Below, in pieces: positions 8,669-16,191 of a stretch of 64,000 nucleotides of DNA. The notes below the pieces were generated by a model. The model worked only from the letters and a program-made list of their open reading frames with translations. It did not search any database and was not told where the DNA came from. Position numbers and translations under genes: made by a program. The first letter of the stretch is position 1. Every line of letters begins with the position of its first letter. Origin of the DNA: DATKWD01 sp963704815 (lineage in GTDB: Bacteria > Actinomycetota > Acidimicrobiia > Acidimicrobiales > Salinilacustritrichaceae); the NCBI GenBank assembly GCA_963704815.1, contig CAVPHU010000005.1, positions 434,001 through 498,000 on the forward strand, written 5' to 3'.

Positions 8669-8836
8669 GCGCATGGATCCCTGTTGTTCAAGACCCCACG
8701 TCCTGCAGCAACCCTCCACGGGCACCTTGTCCAACAGGATCCGAGAGTCGATCGCGCCGCAAGCGATATCTGGCGTGCGTAGCGCCGACAGATCCGGCAA
8801 TCTTCGGCGGGTGGTCCCCTTCGGGCCGGGGTCGGT

Positions 8837-8842
8837 TACAAT
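8837..8842 (+). promoter_or_regulatory. -10 hexamer TACAAT, leaderless small operon
   Basis: TACAAT followed by exactly 7 nt and the ATG at 8850, with no ribosome-binding site. It fixes the start of the following 53-residue gene. Confidence 0.5.
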
Positions 8843-8849
8843 CGGTCCG

Positions 8850-9011
8850 ATGGCGAATATCGAACTCGAACGGGTCGAGGCGCTGGAACTCCTCGCGATG
8901 GTGATGGCACACCTGAACGACGCCGAAGCTCGACGCGAGATGTCGGCGAGAGTTCCGATGCTCATGGGTATTCGAGACAAGTTGGCGGCGTCCCTCCGGG
9001 AGGAACAATGA
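8850..9011 (+). CDS. small helical protein, 53 aa
   Basis: Starts MANIELERVEALELLAMVMA and ends DKLAASLREEQ. It is a single amphipathic helical protein without a known domain. Its stop overlaps the next start (ATGA at 9008-9011), so the two are co-translated. A leaderless start is supported by TACAAT 7 nt upstream. A longer in-frame version from 8664 would include a Cys/Pro-rich leader that looks non-coding. Function is unknown. A tightly coupled pair of small genes with a DNA-binding partner suggests a regulatory or toxin-antitoxin-like module, which is only an inference. Confidence 0.55.
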   Translation: MANIELERVEALELLAMVMAHLNDAEARREMSARVPMLMGIRDKLAASLREEQ

Positions 9012-9265
9012 CCTACACCGAAGCCCAGGTGACCGCGGCGACGACCGCGATCGACAAGTACCGCTCCGGCGAGGAAGGCGAGGTCGGTGCCGCGCTCGCC
9101 GTGGTCGGCCTCAGCGCCGAGCGGGCCGCCCGCGAGGCGGCGCTGCGCGATGACATGATCCGCGTCGCCCACCGGGCTGGCGCGTCGCTTCGCCAGCTCG
9201 CCGAGGTCTCCGGGCTCAACCGCAAGACCGTCACCTCCATTGTCGAGTCCGACGTGTCTGCTTGA
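9008..9265 (+). CDS. small helix-turn-helix protein, 85 aa
   Basis: The N-terminal half is an Ala/Glu helix (EAQVTAATTAIDKYRSGEEG). The C-terminal half carries a helix-turn-helix: DDMIRVAHRAGASLRQLAEV then SGLNRKTVTSIVES, where helix 3 would read the DNA. It overlaps the 53-residue gene by 4 bp. It probably regulates its own small operon or island genes. It does not match a named family I can identify by eye. Confidence 0.6.
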   Translation: MTYTEAQVTAATTAIDKYRSGEEGEVGAALAVVGLSAERAAREAALRDDMIRVAHRAGASLRQLAEVSGLNRKTVTSIVESDVSA

Positions 9266-9347
9266 CGACGTCGTGCCCGCTGAAGATCAATCATTCGCGC
9301 TGGCCTCGGCGCACCGCGATCCGGCAATACGTGCGTCTTTCCAATTG

Positions 9348-10655
9348 TCAGTCGATGGCGTGGAGGTCCCAGGTGCCATCGACGCCACTCAGCGTCGTCG
9401 GCTCGAGTCGCACGCTGTCGAGGGTCGAGCTCGCCTGGGTGGTCATCGCCGATGCGAGGATCTGGCCGGCCTCCGCACGGGACATGATCCGTGCGGCGAT
9501 GTGGACGGCGAGACCGGAGATATCGCCGCCTCGCCTATCGATCTCACCGACGTGGATGCCCGAGCGGACCTCGAGTCCCTCGTCAGCGACACCGGTCCGG
9601 ATGGTCCGGGCGGCCTCGATGGCGGCGGTCGCCGATGGGAAGACCGCAAGGATTCCGTCGCCAGTCGTCTTGACGACCTCACCGCCTCGTCGTTCGACCG
9701 CCACTCGGCAGACCGCGTCGTGGCGACCGAGGACCTGCTTCCACGCAGCGTCGCCAGCGGCTGCGGCCCGCTGCGTCGATTCGACGATGTCGGTGAAGAG
9801 GATGGCCGCGAGTTGCCGATCGGGTGCGGGGAGGCGGACTTCACCAGTGAGGAAGCGGGTGATCTCGGCGACCAGGTCGTCGACACCGCATCCGACCACG
9901 GCGGCGTCGCCGGGTGGGAGGACGACGAGTTGTGCGGCCGGGATCAGATCGACGATCCGCCGGTTGAACTCGGCCGGCACCACGTAGTGAGAGGGGTGAC
10001 GGTTGAGCACCAGTGTCCGGGCGGTGATCGCGCCGAGATCGGGCCACGGGTCCAAGACTGTCCTTTGCTCCAGGCGGCTCACCTGGCTGGGGCTCGCCCC
10101 GATTCGACCAGCCGAATCGTTCCACGCCCGGAAGTCTGGATCCTGGCTGCGCTCCGGCATGGCGTGGTCGCCTGCTCTGGGGTCTTCACCGGCCCGTACC
10201 CGCCGCATGCTCTCGATGAGCTCCTCCAACCAGTCCGTGTCCGCCACCGTGAACGGTGCCGAGGGGTTGAACAGGATGAGCGGGCCGACAAGGTCGGGGT
10301 GGCGCGGAGCAAACGATTCACCGATCGGGCTCCAGTTCCAGCTGAACACCGCAGGCCTGTCGCAGCCAGCAGCCGACACCACCGCCGCCAGGTCGTCGGT
10401 CGACTGATCGACGAGCGGCGTGTCCCAGTCAGTCACGGGGTCGGAGAGACCGACTCTCCGTCGATCGAACAGCACCAAGCGACCGACGCCGGCGAGACCG
10501 TGCAGCAGCCGCTCGATGTCGGGCGGCGCCACTGCGAAGGCCTCGATCGACCAGTACACGCCACTCACCATGACGATGTCCTGATCGCCGCTGCCCACCA
10601 GCTCCCGGTACGCGATGTGGTGCTCTCCGGCCCTCGCATACGCGATCCCTCCCAT
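9348..10655 (-). CDS. alpha/beta-hydrolase-like / class III nucleotide cyclase fusion
   Basis: About 435 aa from the ATG at 10655. Residues 1-260 have an alpha/beta-hydrolase fold (IAYRELVGSGDQDIVMVSG, VLFDRRRVGLSDP). The nucleophile elbow reads FSWNWSPIG instead of GxSxG, so this half is probably a sensor rather than an esterase. Residues of about 275-435 form a class III cyclase: LAAILFTDIVEST and VVKTTGDGILAVF carry the two metal-binding Asp. RSGIHVGEI and AVHIAARIM follow, with His where the transition-state Asn is usual; many actinobacterial hydrolase-cyclase fusions share this His. It would make cAMP if active. It is cargo of the island, and a CRP-type site elsewhere in the window fits cAMP signalling in this organism. 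Confidence 0.8.
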   Translation of the reverse strand: MGGIAYARAGEHHIAYRELVGSGDQDIVMVSGVYWSIEAFAVAPPDIERLLHGLAGVGRLVLFDRRRVGLSDPVTDWDTPLVDQSTDDLAAVVSAAGCDRPAVFSWNWSPIGESFAPRHPDLVGPLILFNPSAPFTVADTDWLEELIESMRRVRAGEDPRAGDHAMPERSQDPDFRAWNDSAGRIGASPSQVSRLEQRTVLDPWPDLGAITARTLVLNRHPSHYVVPAEFNRRIVDLIPAAQLVVLPPGDAAVVGCGVDDLVAEITRFLTGEVRLPAPDRQLAAILFTDIVESTQRAAAAGDAAWKQVLGRHDAVCRVAVERRGGEVVKTTGDGILAVFPSATAAIEAARTIRTGVADEGLEVRSGIHVGEIDRRGGDISGLAVHIAARIMSRAEAGQILASAMTTQASSTLDSVRLEPTTLSGVDGTWDLHAID

Positions 10656-10838
10656 CTGCACCAGCGAAGGCTCCCACAGGATCGATGATCCTTGCCGCAC
10701 CGATGTGCCGATAGCTGAGATGGCCGCTGACGGTAACCACGCACTCACGACGTTCGGGGCGGTTGAGCGCGTGCGGGCGTCTGACTGGCCGCGGCTCTTC
10801 CGCTGCCTCGCCTCGACGGCGCGAGCCGCTTCGGGTCG

Positions 10839-11994
10839 TCAGCCGCTGCCGAACAACGCCTGACCGATGGCGTCGGCCGCTTCTCGCTGCATCGTTGGGG
10901 TGACGTGGCTGTAGAGGCTCATGAACAGCACCGGGTCGGCGTGGCCGAGACGTTCGGCCGCGACCTTCGGGGCCACCCCCTGGTCGAGCATGAGGGTGGC
11001 GCTGGTGTGGCGGAGGCCGTGTGCGGTGAGTCGGGGAAGCCCGGCCTCGACTGAGATCTCGGCGAGCGACTTCGAGAGATCCTGTGGGTGGTACGAGCCT
11101 CCGGCTGGCTTCGTGAACACGTAGTCGGTCCTCTCGTAGGCGGCGCTGCGAGCTTCGAAGCGCTGTTGCTCGCGTTGGTGGCGAAGCGCGCCGACCAGGC
11201 CGTCATCGAGATCGACGGTGCGCCGAGACGTGACGCTCTTGCCCTCGGAGGAGACCAGCTCGTAGCCGAGGGTGGTGGCGAACTCGACGATGCGGACTTG
11301 GCGCCGCTCGAGATCGACGTTGTCCCAGCGCAGCCAAACCAACTCGCCGATGCGCAGACCGCAGCCGAGCAGGAACGCCCAAAGCGGGTAGAGCCGGTCT
11401 CCGTCCTGGGAGCGGAGGAACGTTCTCGCCTGCTCGGGAGTCCAGTGCTTCGGGATCGACCGCTTCGGCTTCGGGCGAGGAACCTCGGCCAGCGGGTTCG
11501 ACCGCAACAGCTGGTGCTGCACCGCGAGCTTGACCGCGCCGGCGAGGGAGGCCCGGGCGAGGCGAACTGTGTTCGGTGAGAGTGGCTTGCCGCGCTTCGT
11601 CCCCGTTCCAGCGGTGAGATCGCGCTGCCATGCCAGAACCACTTCCGGCGACAGGTCGCGCAGCTTCAGCCGGCCGAGCCACGGGCGGACGTAGATGTCG
11701 GCATTGATCCGGTAGTCGTACCTGGTCTTGGCGGCGAGCTGTCCGTCGGCGTCGATGCCGTCGAGGTACAGGTCGAAGTAGCTCGTCGACCGCGAGTGAG
11801 CGGCCCGCCAGCGGTTGGCTGCCTGACTCGACTTCGTCGAGCAGTGCTCGACGAGCCGCTGCGGCATCGGCGGCGGTGGGAAAGCCGCGTCTGGTGACCT
11901 GCACCCGCTTGCCGGTGAGCGGGTGCTTCCCGACGGTGACCTTGCAGTACCACGAGCCATTCGCAGCTCGATAGACGCCCGTGAACTTGGGCAT
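10839..11994 (-). CDS. tyrosine integrase, interrupted by a +1 frameshift near 11778
   Basis: Phage-type integrase that recombines at the tRNA-Arg att sites. The N-terminal arm-binding domain is read from the ATG at 11994 (MPKFTGVYRAANGSWYCKVT, then GFPTAADAAAARRALLDEVE). The core-binding and catalytic domains are in another frame: YFDLYLDGIDADGQLAAKT, GCGLRIGELVWLRW (Arg), TAHGLRHTSATLM (H-x-x-R), RLGHAD (His) and MSLYSHVT (Tyr nucleophile). Removing one base after the CTA codon at 11781-11779 joins AVDEL to FDLYLDG. The full product would be about 384 aa, normal for this family. The gene ends 1.25 kb inside the right att repeat. It is either inactivated, recoded or a sequence error. Confidence 0.85.
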
Positions 11995-12029
11995 GGAGAA
12001 CCTCCGAAAATTTCGTTTAGGAGGCCCCC

Positions 12030-12049
12030 GGTTCTCAATCGGTTCTCAC
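12030..12049. repeat. putative integrase arm-type sites, right end
   Basis: GGTTCTCAATCGGTTCTCAC, identical to 6573-6592. It lies between the integrase start (11994) and the attR core (12105), where arm sites are expected. Confidence 0.55.
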
Positions 12050-12104
12050 GGCCGGGTGCGAGCCGTGTGTCCCGGTCACCATATGCCTCCTGACCAGGAC
12101 TTTC

Positions 12105-12148
12105 CAGCGCGCTCGGAGGGACTCGAACCCCCAACCTTCTGATCCGTA
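12105..12148. repeat. attR-side direct repeat within tRNA-Arg
   Basis: The 44-bp copy identical to 6399-6442. It covers the tRNA 3' end through the anticodon position. Integration here preserves an intact tRNA. Confidence 0.9.
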
Positions 12149-12181
12149 ATCAGATGCTCTATCCAATTGAGCTACGAGCGC
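12108..12181 (-). tRNA. tRNA-Arg(ACG)
   Basis: Read on the minus strand it forms a 7-bp acceptor stem (GCGCTCG with CGAGCGC) and a D-arm starting TAGCTCAATTGGATAGAGCA. The anticodon stem is TCTGA/TCAGA with a TTACGGA loop, giving anticodon ACG. The T-loop is GGTTCGAGTCC. CCA is not encoded. Its 3' half is the attachment site of the neighbouring element. Confidence 0.95.
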
Positions 12182-12248
12182 TGCAGGACGATCATCGTAG
12201 CTGCGCCGCGTCGGACGCCCCAAGCGTGAAGACCTCCGGGCTTACACG

Positions 12249-13370
12249 CTAGGGAACGTCGTCGACCGAGCGATCGATGAGAGACCGGATGGCCGACACC
12301 ACCTCCGGCGGCGTCGGCGGTCCGGACATCAGGTCGAGGGTCCGACGCCGGTCGGGGTCGATGCGTTCGAGCGCATCGAGGTCGGCGACGAGGGTGTCCA
12401 GCGGCGGGAAGCACGGGAACCGGACGTCGGGGTACTGCCGAAGCAACGCGATGCGAGTCCGGAGGCACTTCTCGCATCGCCCGCAGTTCCCTTCGGGCGT
12501 CGGGTTCGCCCAACACACGCGGAGGTGCTCGACGACCAGCGGGTGGGCACCGATCGCCGCCACCTTCTCCTCGCGGATGCGATCATCACCGACGTGGCGC
12601 ACCGCGAGCCGGCCGGAGCTCCACAACGGATCGAGCCGAGCGTGGGTCCCGTAGGGGACGTACTGGCGGGACACGGCGTACGCCGCCGAGATCCAGAGCG
12701 CGTCCACGGTGTCCGCCAGGAGATGTCCGACACCGGCGATGGCACCGCCGTGGATCATCGGCCAGTCGACGTCGTGGATCAGGTGGTGATCCCGGAGGTT
12801 GGTCTCGACGACATACGGCCGCAGCCCGAGCTCGGCGGCGACGGCTCGGACCTTGTCCTCGGCCCCGTCGAGGATGTCTGCGTCGAACCAGTGCCGGAGG
12901 TCGAAGCCACGCACGAACACGAGGCCGCTCAGGCCGTCTCCGTGCTCGAGCAGCGAGTAGAACGAGTCGACGCCGCCGGTGAACGCGAGTACCGCCGAGC
13001 GATCGGTCGGAGAGCCGTTCCCGGGGTCGGGCTCGACGGCACGGGTGTCCAGGTCGAGCTTCCCCCGATCGTCGACGAGCCCGACCGGCTGGTAGCCCCA
13101 CCACTCCCGAGCGAGGGCCATCACACGACCGACCCCGTCGACGAACCGGTCGTCGAGCCGCCCGGTGACGTGCAATGGACGGCCGGCCCGCAGCGCAGGC
13201 AGGAGCATCGTCGCCACGACCGCTTCGGGCCACGAGCCGAGTGAGGTGTCCTGAGACGACCACCAGACGTCCTCGCCATCGACGGCGCAGACCACCCGGT
13301 CGCCCTCGCGGCGCAACGGACCGAAGGGGATCGCCGCTCGTCGACGAAGCCGCGCACGTCGCCAGATCAT
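12249..13370 (-). CDS. PP-loop ATPase, QueC/ExsB-like
   Basis: 373 aa. Adenylating enzyme of the PP-loop (adenine nucleotide alpha hydrolase) superfamily. The PP-loop signature FTGGVDSFYSLL is at about residue 130. It is followed by DLRHWFDADILDGAEDKVRA and HDVDWPMIHGGAIAGVGHLL. A zinc-type Cys cluster near residue 290-305 (CWANPTPEGNCGRCEKCLRT) matches the C-x-C-x2-C arrangement of QueC. The extra 120-residue N-terminal region and absence of queuosine neighbours argue against canonical QueC, so the substrate is unknown. GAGG 6 nt before the ATG supports the start. It is divergent from the DUF3326 gene with only 67 bp between them, which suggests co-regulation. Confidence 0.75.
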   Translation of the reverse strand: MIWRRARLRRRAAIPFGPLRREGDRVVCAVDGEDVWWSSQDTSLGSWPEAVVATMLLPALRAGRPLHVTGRLDDRFVDGVGRVMALAREWWGYQPVGLVDDRGKLDLDTRAVEPDPGNGSPTDRSAVLAFTGGVDSFYSLLEHGDGLSGLVFVRGFDLRHWFDADILDGAEDKVRAVAAELGLRPYVVETNLRDHHLIHDVDWPMIHGGAIAGVGHLLADTVDALWISAAYAVSRQYVPYGTHARLDPLWSSGRLAVRHVGDDRIREEKVAAIGAHPLVVEHLRVCWANPTPEGNCGRCEKCLRTRIALLRQYPDVRFPCFPPLDTLVADLDALERIDPDRRRTLDLMSGPPTPPEVVSAIRSLIDRSVDDVP

Positions 13371-13437
13371 CGGAACCTCGTCGGGAAGCGAACGGGCCGT
13401 ACATTAGGTTGGCCGCACCCCGGGCCGTGGAGGCGAA

Positions 13438-14793
13438 GTGCGGATCGACAATCGGGTCTTCGACCTCGACGTGGATCGCCGTGGCTCATGGCTCGCGGCG
13501 ATCGGCGACGCCTGGCCTCGGGTACTCGACGAGGGCACCTACCCGCTGCGGTTCAGCATCGTCGACCTCGACCGGACGACGGTCACCATCGAGGCCACCA
13601 CGGTGACCTTCGAAGCGGAGGAACCCTTCACCGAGACCTTCGGCGAGATCGAGGTGTTCTCACCACGCTCACGCTCCCGCGCCTCGCCCAACTTCGGCGT
13701 CGTCCAGGTGGTGCCCACCGGCATCGGGTGCGAGCTCGGTGGGTACGCCGGCGACGCCTGCCCCTCCACCAATCTTCTCGCGGCTGCGGCCGACATGGTG
13801 ATCACCCACCCCAACGCCGTGAACGCCTCGGACCTGAACGAGATGGCCGACAACGTCCTCTACGTTGAAGGCAGGGCACTCGACGACTTCCTCCTCGGGC
13901 ACGTCGGGCTTCGACCAGTACGGAGCAACCGGGTCGCGACCTTCGTCGACCCGACCGGGGGCGCACTTGTCGACGACGTGCTCCACGTCCTCGACGCAGC
14001 CCGAGCCGTGAAGGGCATCGACTGCGCGGACTGCATGATCCTCGACCGTCCGCCTGGGGTCGAGATCGCCTGGTCCGAGGCCGGCTGCGCCGTCGGGACC
14101 GTGTCGGACCCCGAGGCATTCCTCGATGCCGTCGCCGAACTGCTCGCCGACGGTGCCGACGCCATCGGCGGCGTGTCGGTCATCTCCGGGGTGACCCGCG
14201 AGCAGTTCGCGGCCCACCTCGACGGCGACGCGCCCAATCCCTCCGGTGGGGTCGAGGCCATCATCACCCACCTCATCACCAAGGTGTTCGGGGTGCCGAC
14301 CGCCCATGCGCCGCTCCCCTACTACACCGACATCAAGGATCCGTCGGCCCGCAACCCGCGTGCTGCGGCCGAGTTCGTGTCGACACCCCACTACTTCTGC
14401 GTCCTCAAGGGACTCGCCCGGGCCCCCCGGCTCGTGCGCATCCCTTCGCCCGGCGACGCCGCCCCCGATCTCGTCACGCTCGACGGCGTCGGTGCGGTGG
14501 TCGTCCCCGCCGATGCGCTCGGCGGCGTGCCTGCGCTGGTGGCCGAGTACCACGACATCCCGCTGATCGCGGTGGCCGAGAACCGGACGGTCCTCGACAT
14601 GACCAACGAGCGGATGCAGATGCCGAACGTGATCCCGGTGGCGTCCTACGCCGAGGCCGCAGGCGTCGTGCTGGCGTTGCGGTCGGGGATCTCGCTCGAG
14701 AGCATCGGGCGCCCGCTCGCACCGGTGCAGCCCCGAACGCGGGGCCAGTCGGGTCGGGCGACGGGTCAGGCCGGCCGGAGCCCCGACGCGTAG
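13438..14793 (+). CDS. DUF3326 family protein
   Basis: 451 aa from a GTG preceded by GGAGG. The core has the family signature PTGIGCELGGYAGDACPSTN, VITHPNAVNASDLNEMADN and VLYVEGRALDDFLLGHVGLR, known from cyanobacteria, plants and some actinobacteria. The biochemical role is undescribed as far as I know. Further conserved stretches are ARAVKGIDCADCMIL, SGGVEAIITHLITKVFGVPT and IPLIAVAENRTVLDMTNERM. The N-terminal 90 residues are beta-rich and poorly conserved. There is no membrane segment or signal peptide. Its 3' end overlaps the convergent methyltransferase gene by 28 bp. Divergence from the PP-loop gene suggests a shared pathway, which is an inference. Confidence 0.75.
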   Translation: MRIDNRVFDLDVDRRGSWLAAIGDAWPRVLDEGTYPLRFSIVDLDRTTVTIEATTVTFEAEEPFTETFGEIEVFSPRSRSRASPNFGVVQVVPTGIGCELGGYAGDACPSTNLLAAAADMVITHPNAVNASDLNEMADNVLYVEGRALDDFLLGHVGLRPVRSNRVATFVDPTGGALVDDVLHVLDAARAVKGIDCADCMILDRPPGVEIAWSEAGCAVGTVSDPEAFLDAVAELLADGADAIGGVSVISGVTREQFAAHLDGDAPNPSGGVEAIITHLITKVFGVPTAHAPLPYYTDIKDPSARNPRAAAEFVSTPHYFCVLKGLARAPRLVRIPSPGDAAPDLVTLDGVGAVVVPADALGGVPALVAEYHDIPLIAVAENRTVLDMTNERMQMPNVIPVASYAEAAGVVLALRSGISLESIGRPLAPVQPRTRGQSGRATGQAGRSPDA

Positions 14794-15539
14794 AGCAGCG
14801 ACCAGTGGAGGTGGAAGCCGTCGGGGGACTCGGTCACCTCGAGGAAGCGAGCGATCTCGTCGGACACCTCGTCCATCGTCGCCTGCATCCTGAACAGCGT
14901 CCGGCAGAAGGACACGAGTTGCTCCCGGCTCGTGAAGTCCCAGGTGAACTGCTCGTACCGCTCGTCGATGTCGACGAACCCGGCGCCGGCGAGCAGGTCG
15001 CCGAACTCGCCGGGTGCGAGGAACATCCCGTCGTGCCCGAGGTCGGTGAAGCGGTCGACCGAGACGTTGAGGAACCTGGCCGGCGGTGACCCGTCGAGCA
15101 CGTCGGCCACCGTGATGCGGCCGCCGGGCTTCACGATGCGGAACGCCTCGCCGAAGAAGTCGGCCTTGCGCTCCTGGTGGTGCAGTCCGGCCAGACAGCA
15201 GACCCGGTCGACGGTGTCGGAGCCCAGGTCGATCGCGCCCAGCGAGCTGAGGACCTTGCCGAACCGGTCATCGATCGAGTCGAGGAAGCTCTGTGAGTTC
15301 TCGACGCACACGACGCGGACATCCCCGTCGAGCGCCTGGTCGATGCCCTCCGCCACGTAGCCGCCGCCCGACACGGCATCACACACGGTCATGCCGGACT
15401 CGAGTGCGAGGCGCGAGATGAGCAACTGCCGCTCGGTCTCGCGCCCGGCGGCATGCTCTCGGTTGGCCTGGTTGAACGCAGCGACCCGCTCGGTCGTGTA
15501 CGAACCGGCTCGGAGATCGAATGCGTCGGGCGTGTCCAC
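14766..15539 (-). CDS. SAM-dependent methyltransferase
   Basis: About 257 aa from a GTG at 15539 with GGAGGT 4 nt upstream. It is a class I Rossmann methyltransferase. Motif I is degenerate: MTVCDAVSGGGYVAEGIDQA, where the usual D-x-G-x-G-x-G is DAVSGGG. Motif II ends in VVCVENS, motif IV is DTVDRVCCLAGLHHQ, and KPGGRITVADVLDG is the post-IV strand. This is the pattern of UbiE/methyltransf_11 enzymes. The substrate cannot be read from the sequence. The longer open frame upstream overlaps nothing conserved and was rejected. It lies 109 bp downstream of the DUF3291 gene on the same strand. Confidence 0.8.
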   Translation of the reverse strand: MDTPDAFDLRAGSYTTERVAAFNQANREHAAGRETERQLLISRLALESGMTVCDAVSGGGYVAEGIDQALDGDVRVVCVENSQSFLDSIDDRFGKVLSSLGAIDLGSDTVDRVCCLAGLHHQERKADFFGEAFRIVKPGGRITVADVLDGSPPARFLNVSVDRFTDLGHDGMFLAPGEFGDLLAGAGFVDIDERYEQFTWDFTSREQLVSFCRTLFRMQATMDEVSDEIARFLEVTESPDGFHLHWSLLYASGLRPA

Positions 15540-15648
15540 GGTCACCTCCGGGGGCGGGCGGGCGGGCGAGCCGTGGACATGGTGCCAGTTGAACCGCCGC
15601 CCGACCGAGGCCGCAAGCCTGCGCGAAACGACGATCGGGACATCGACG

Positions 15649-16098
15649 TCAACTCGGCGGATCGTGGACCTGGCGAAACGTGAACGTGTGCGGGGACGGC
15701 CCGTTGGCGTCGAGATGGTCGAGACGGGCGACGGCATCTTCGATCGGTGGTATCTCGCCGGTGCGCACCCACCAGAGCACGACCGATGCCTCATCGAGCA
15801 CCTCGAACCATTCGCGCCGGCGCCGCAGAAGCTGTCGGTGCTCGGTGTCGAACACGAACGTCTTGAGCGAATCGACCGACTCCCAGATCGAATAGTTGAC
15901 GATCATGAACTCGTCGTCGTAGGCACGGACCGCCGTGGCATCGCCCTCATCGGTCTGGAGACGCCACACGAATCCGGGCGCCGCATCGGCCAGCGCGTTG
16001 ATCGAGTCGAGCGCACTGACGAATCCCTCGGTGGCCGGGTCGTCGAGCGGGGCAAGGAGACGGCCGACGTTGAGCTGGGCGAGCTGATGTCGGGTCAT
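15649..16098 (-). CDS. DUF3291 domain protein
   Basis: 149 aa starting MTRHQLAQLNVGRLLAPLDD. It contains the DUF3291 hallmarks FVSALDSINALADAAPGFVW, MIVNYSIWESVDSLKTFVF and HRQLLRRRREWFEVLDE, ending in an antiparallel strand VLWWVRTGEIPP. The fold is a dimeric alpha/beta barrel of the antibiotic-biosynthesis monooxygenase type. Function is unknown, with no cofactor motif. The start is set by the first conserved residue; no strong ribosome-binding site is seen. The gene is divergent from the LexA-boxed DUF222-HNH gene. Confidence 0.8.
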   Translation of the reverse strand: MTRHQLAQLNVGRLLAPLDDPATEGFVSALDSINALADAAPGFVWRLQTDEGDATAVRAYDDEFMIVNYSIWESVDSLKTFVFDTEHRQLLRRRREWFEVLDEASVVLWWVRTGEIPPIEDAVARLDHLDANGPSPHTFTFRQVHDPPS

Positions 16099-16161
16099 AT
16101 GACCAGCCTGCCACCGGCCGCGCGAACCTTCCCCGCACAAACCTTGCGGATTCGGTTGTGA

Positions 16162-16177
16162 TCGAACGTGTGTTCGT
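16162..16177 (+). promoter_or_regulatory. LexA (SOS) box
   Basis: TCGAAC-GTGT-GTTCGT matches the actinobacterial SOS consensus TCGAAC-N4-GTTCGA at 11 of 12 fixed positions. It lies 14 bp upstream of the DUF222-HNH start. LexA boxes before 13E12-repeat (DUF222-HNH) genes are known in Mycobacterium tuberculosis. Confidence 0.7.
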
Positions 16178-16191
16178 GTAGGGTGTCGTTC

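Larger units (their letters stand above)
6399..12148. mobile_element. integrative element inserted in the 3' end of tRNA-Arg(ACG)
   Basis: The stretch is bounded by two identical 44-bp direct repeats (6399-6442 and 12105-12148). The right copy lies in the 3' half of tRNA-Arg and the left copy is an isolated duplicate, which is the signature of site-specific integration at a tRNA. A tyrosine integrase (10839-11994) lies just inside the right end, transcribed away from it. Tandem 8-bp repeats near both ends (6573-6600, 12030-12049) look like integrase arm sites. Cargo is a lipoprotein with its coiled-coil partner, a PIN toxin with an HTH antitoxin, two small overlapping genes and a cyclase. No replication, relaxase or phage structural gene is present, so it is a small genomic island. 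Because the integrase frame is broken it may be immobile. Confidence 0.85.
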
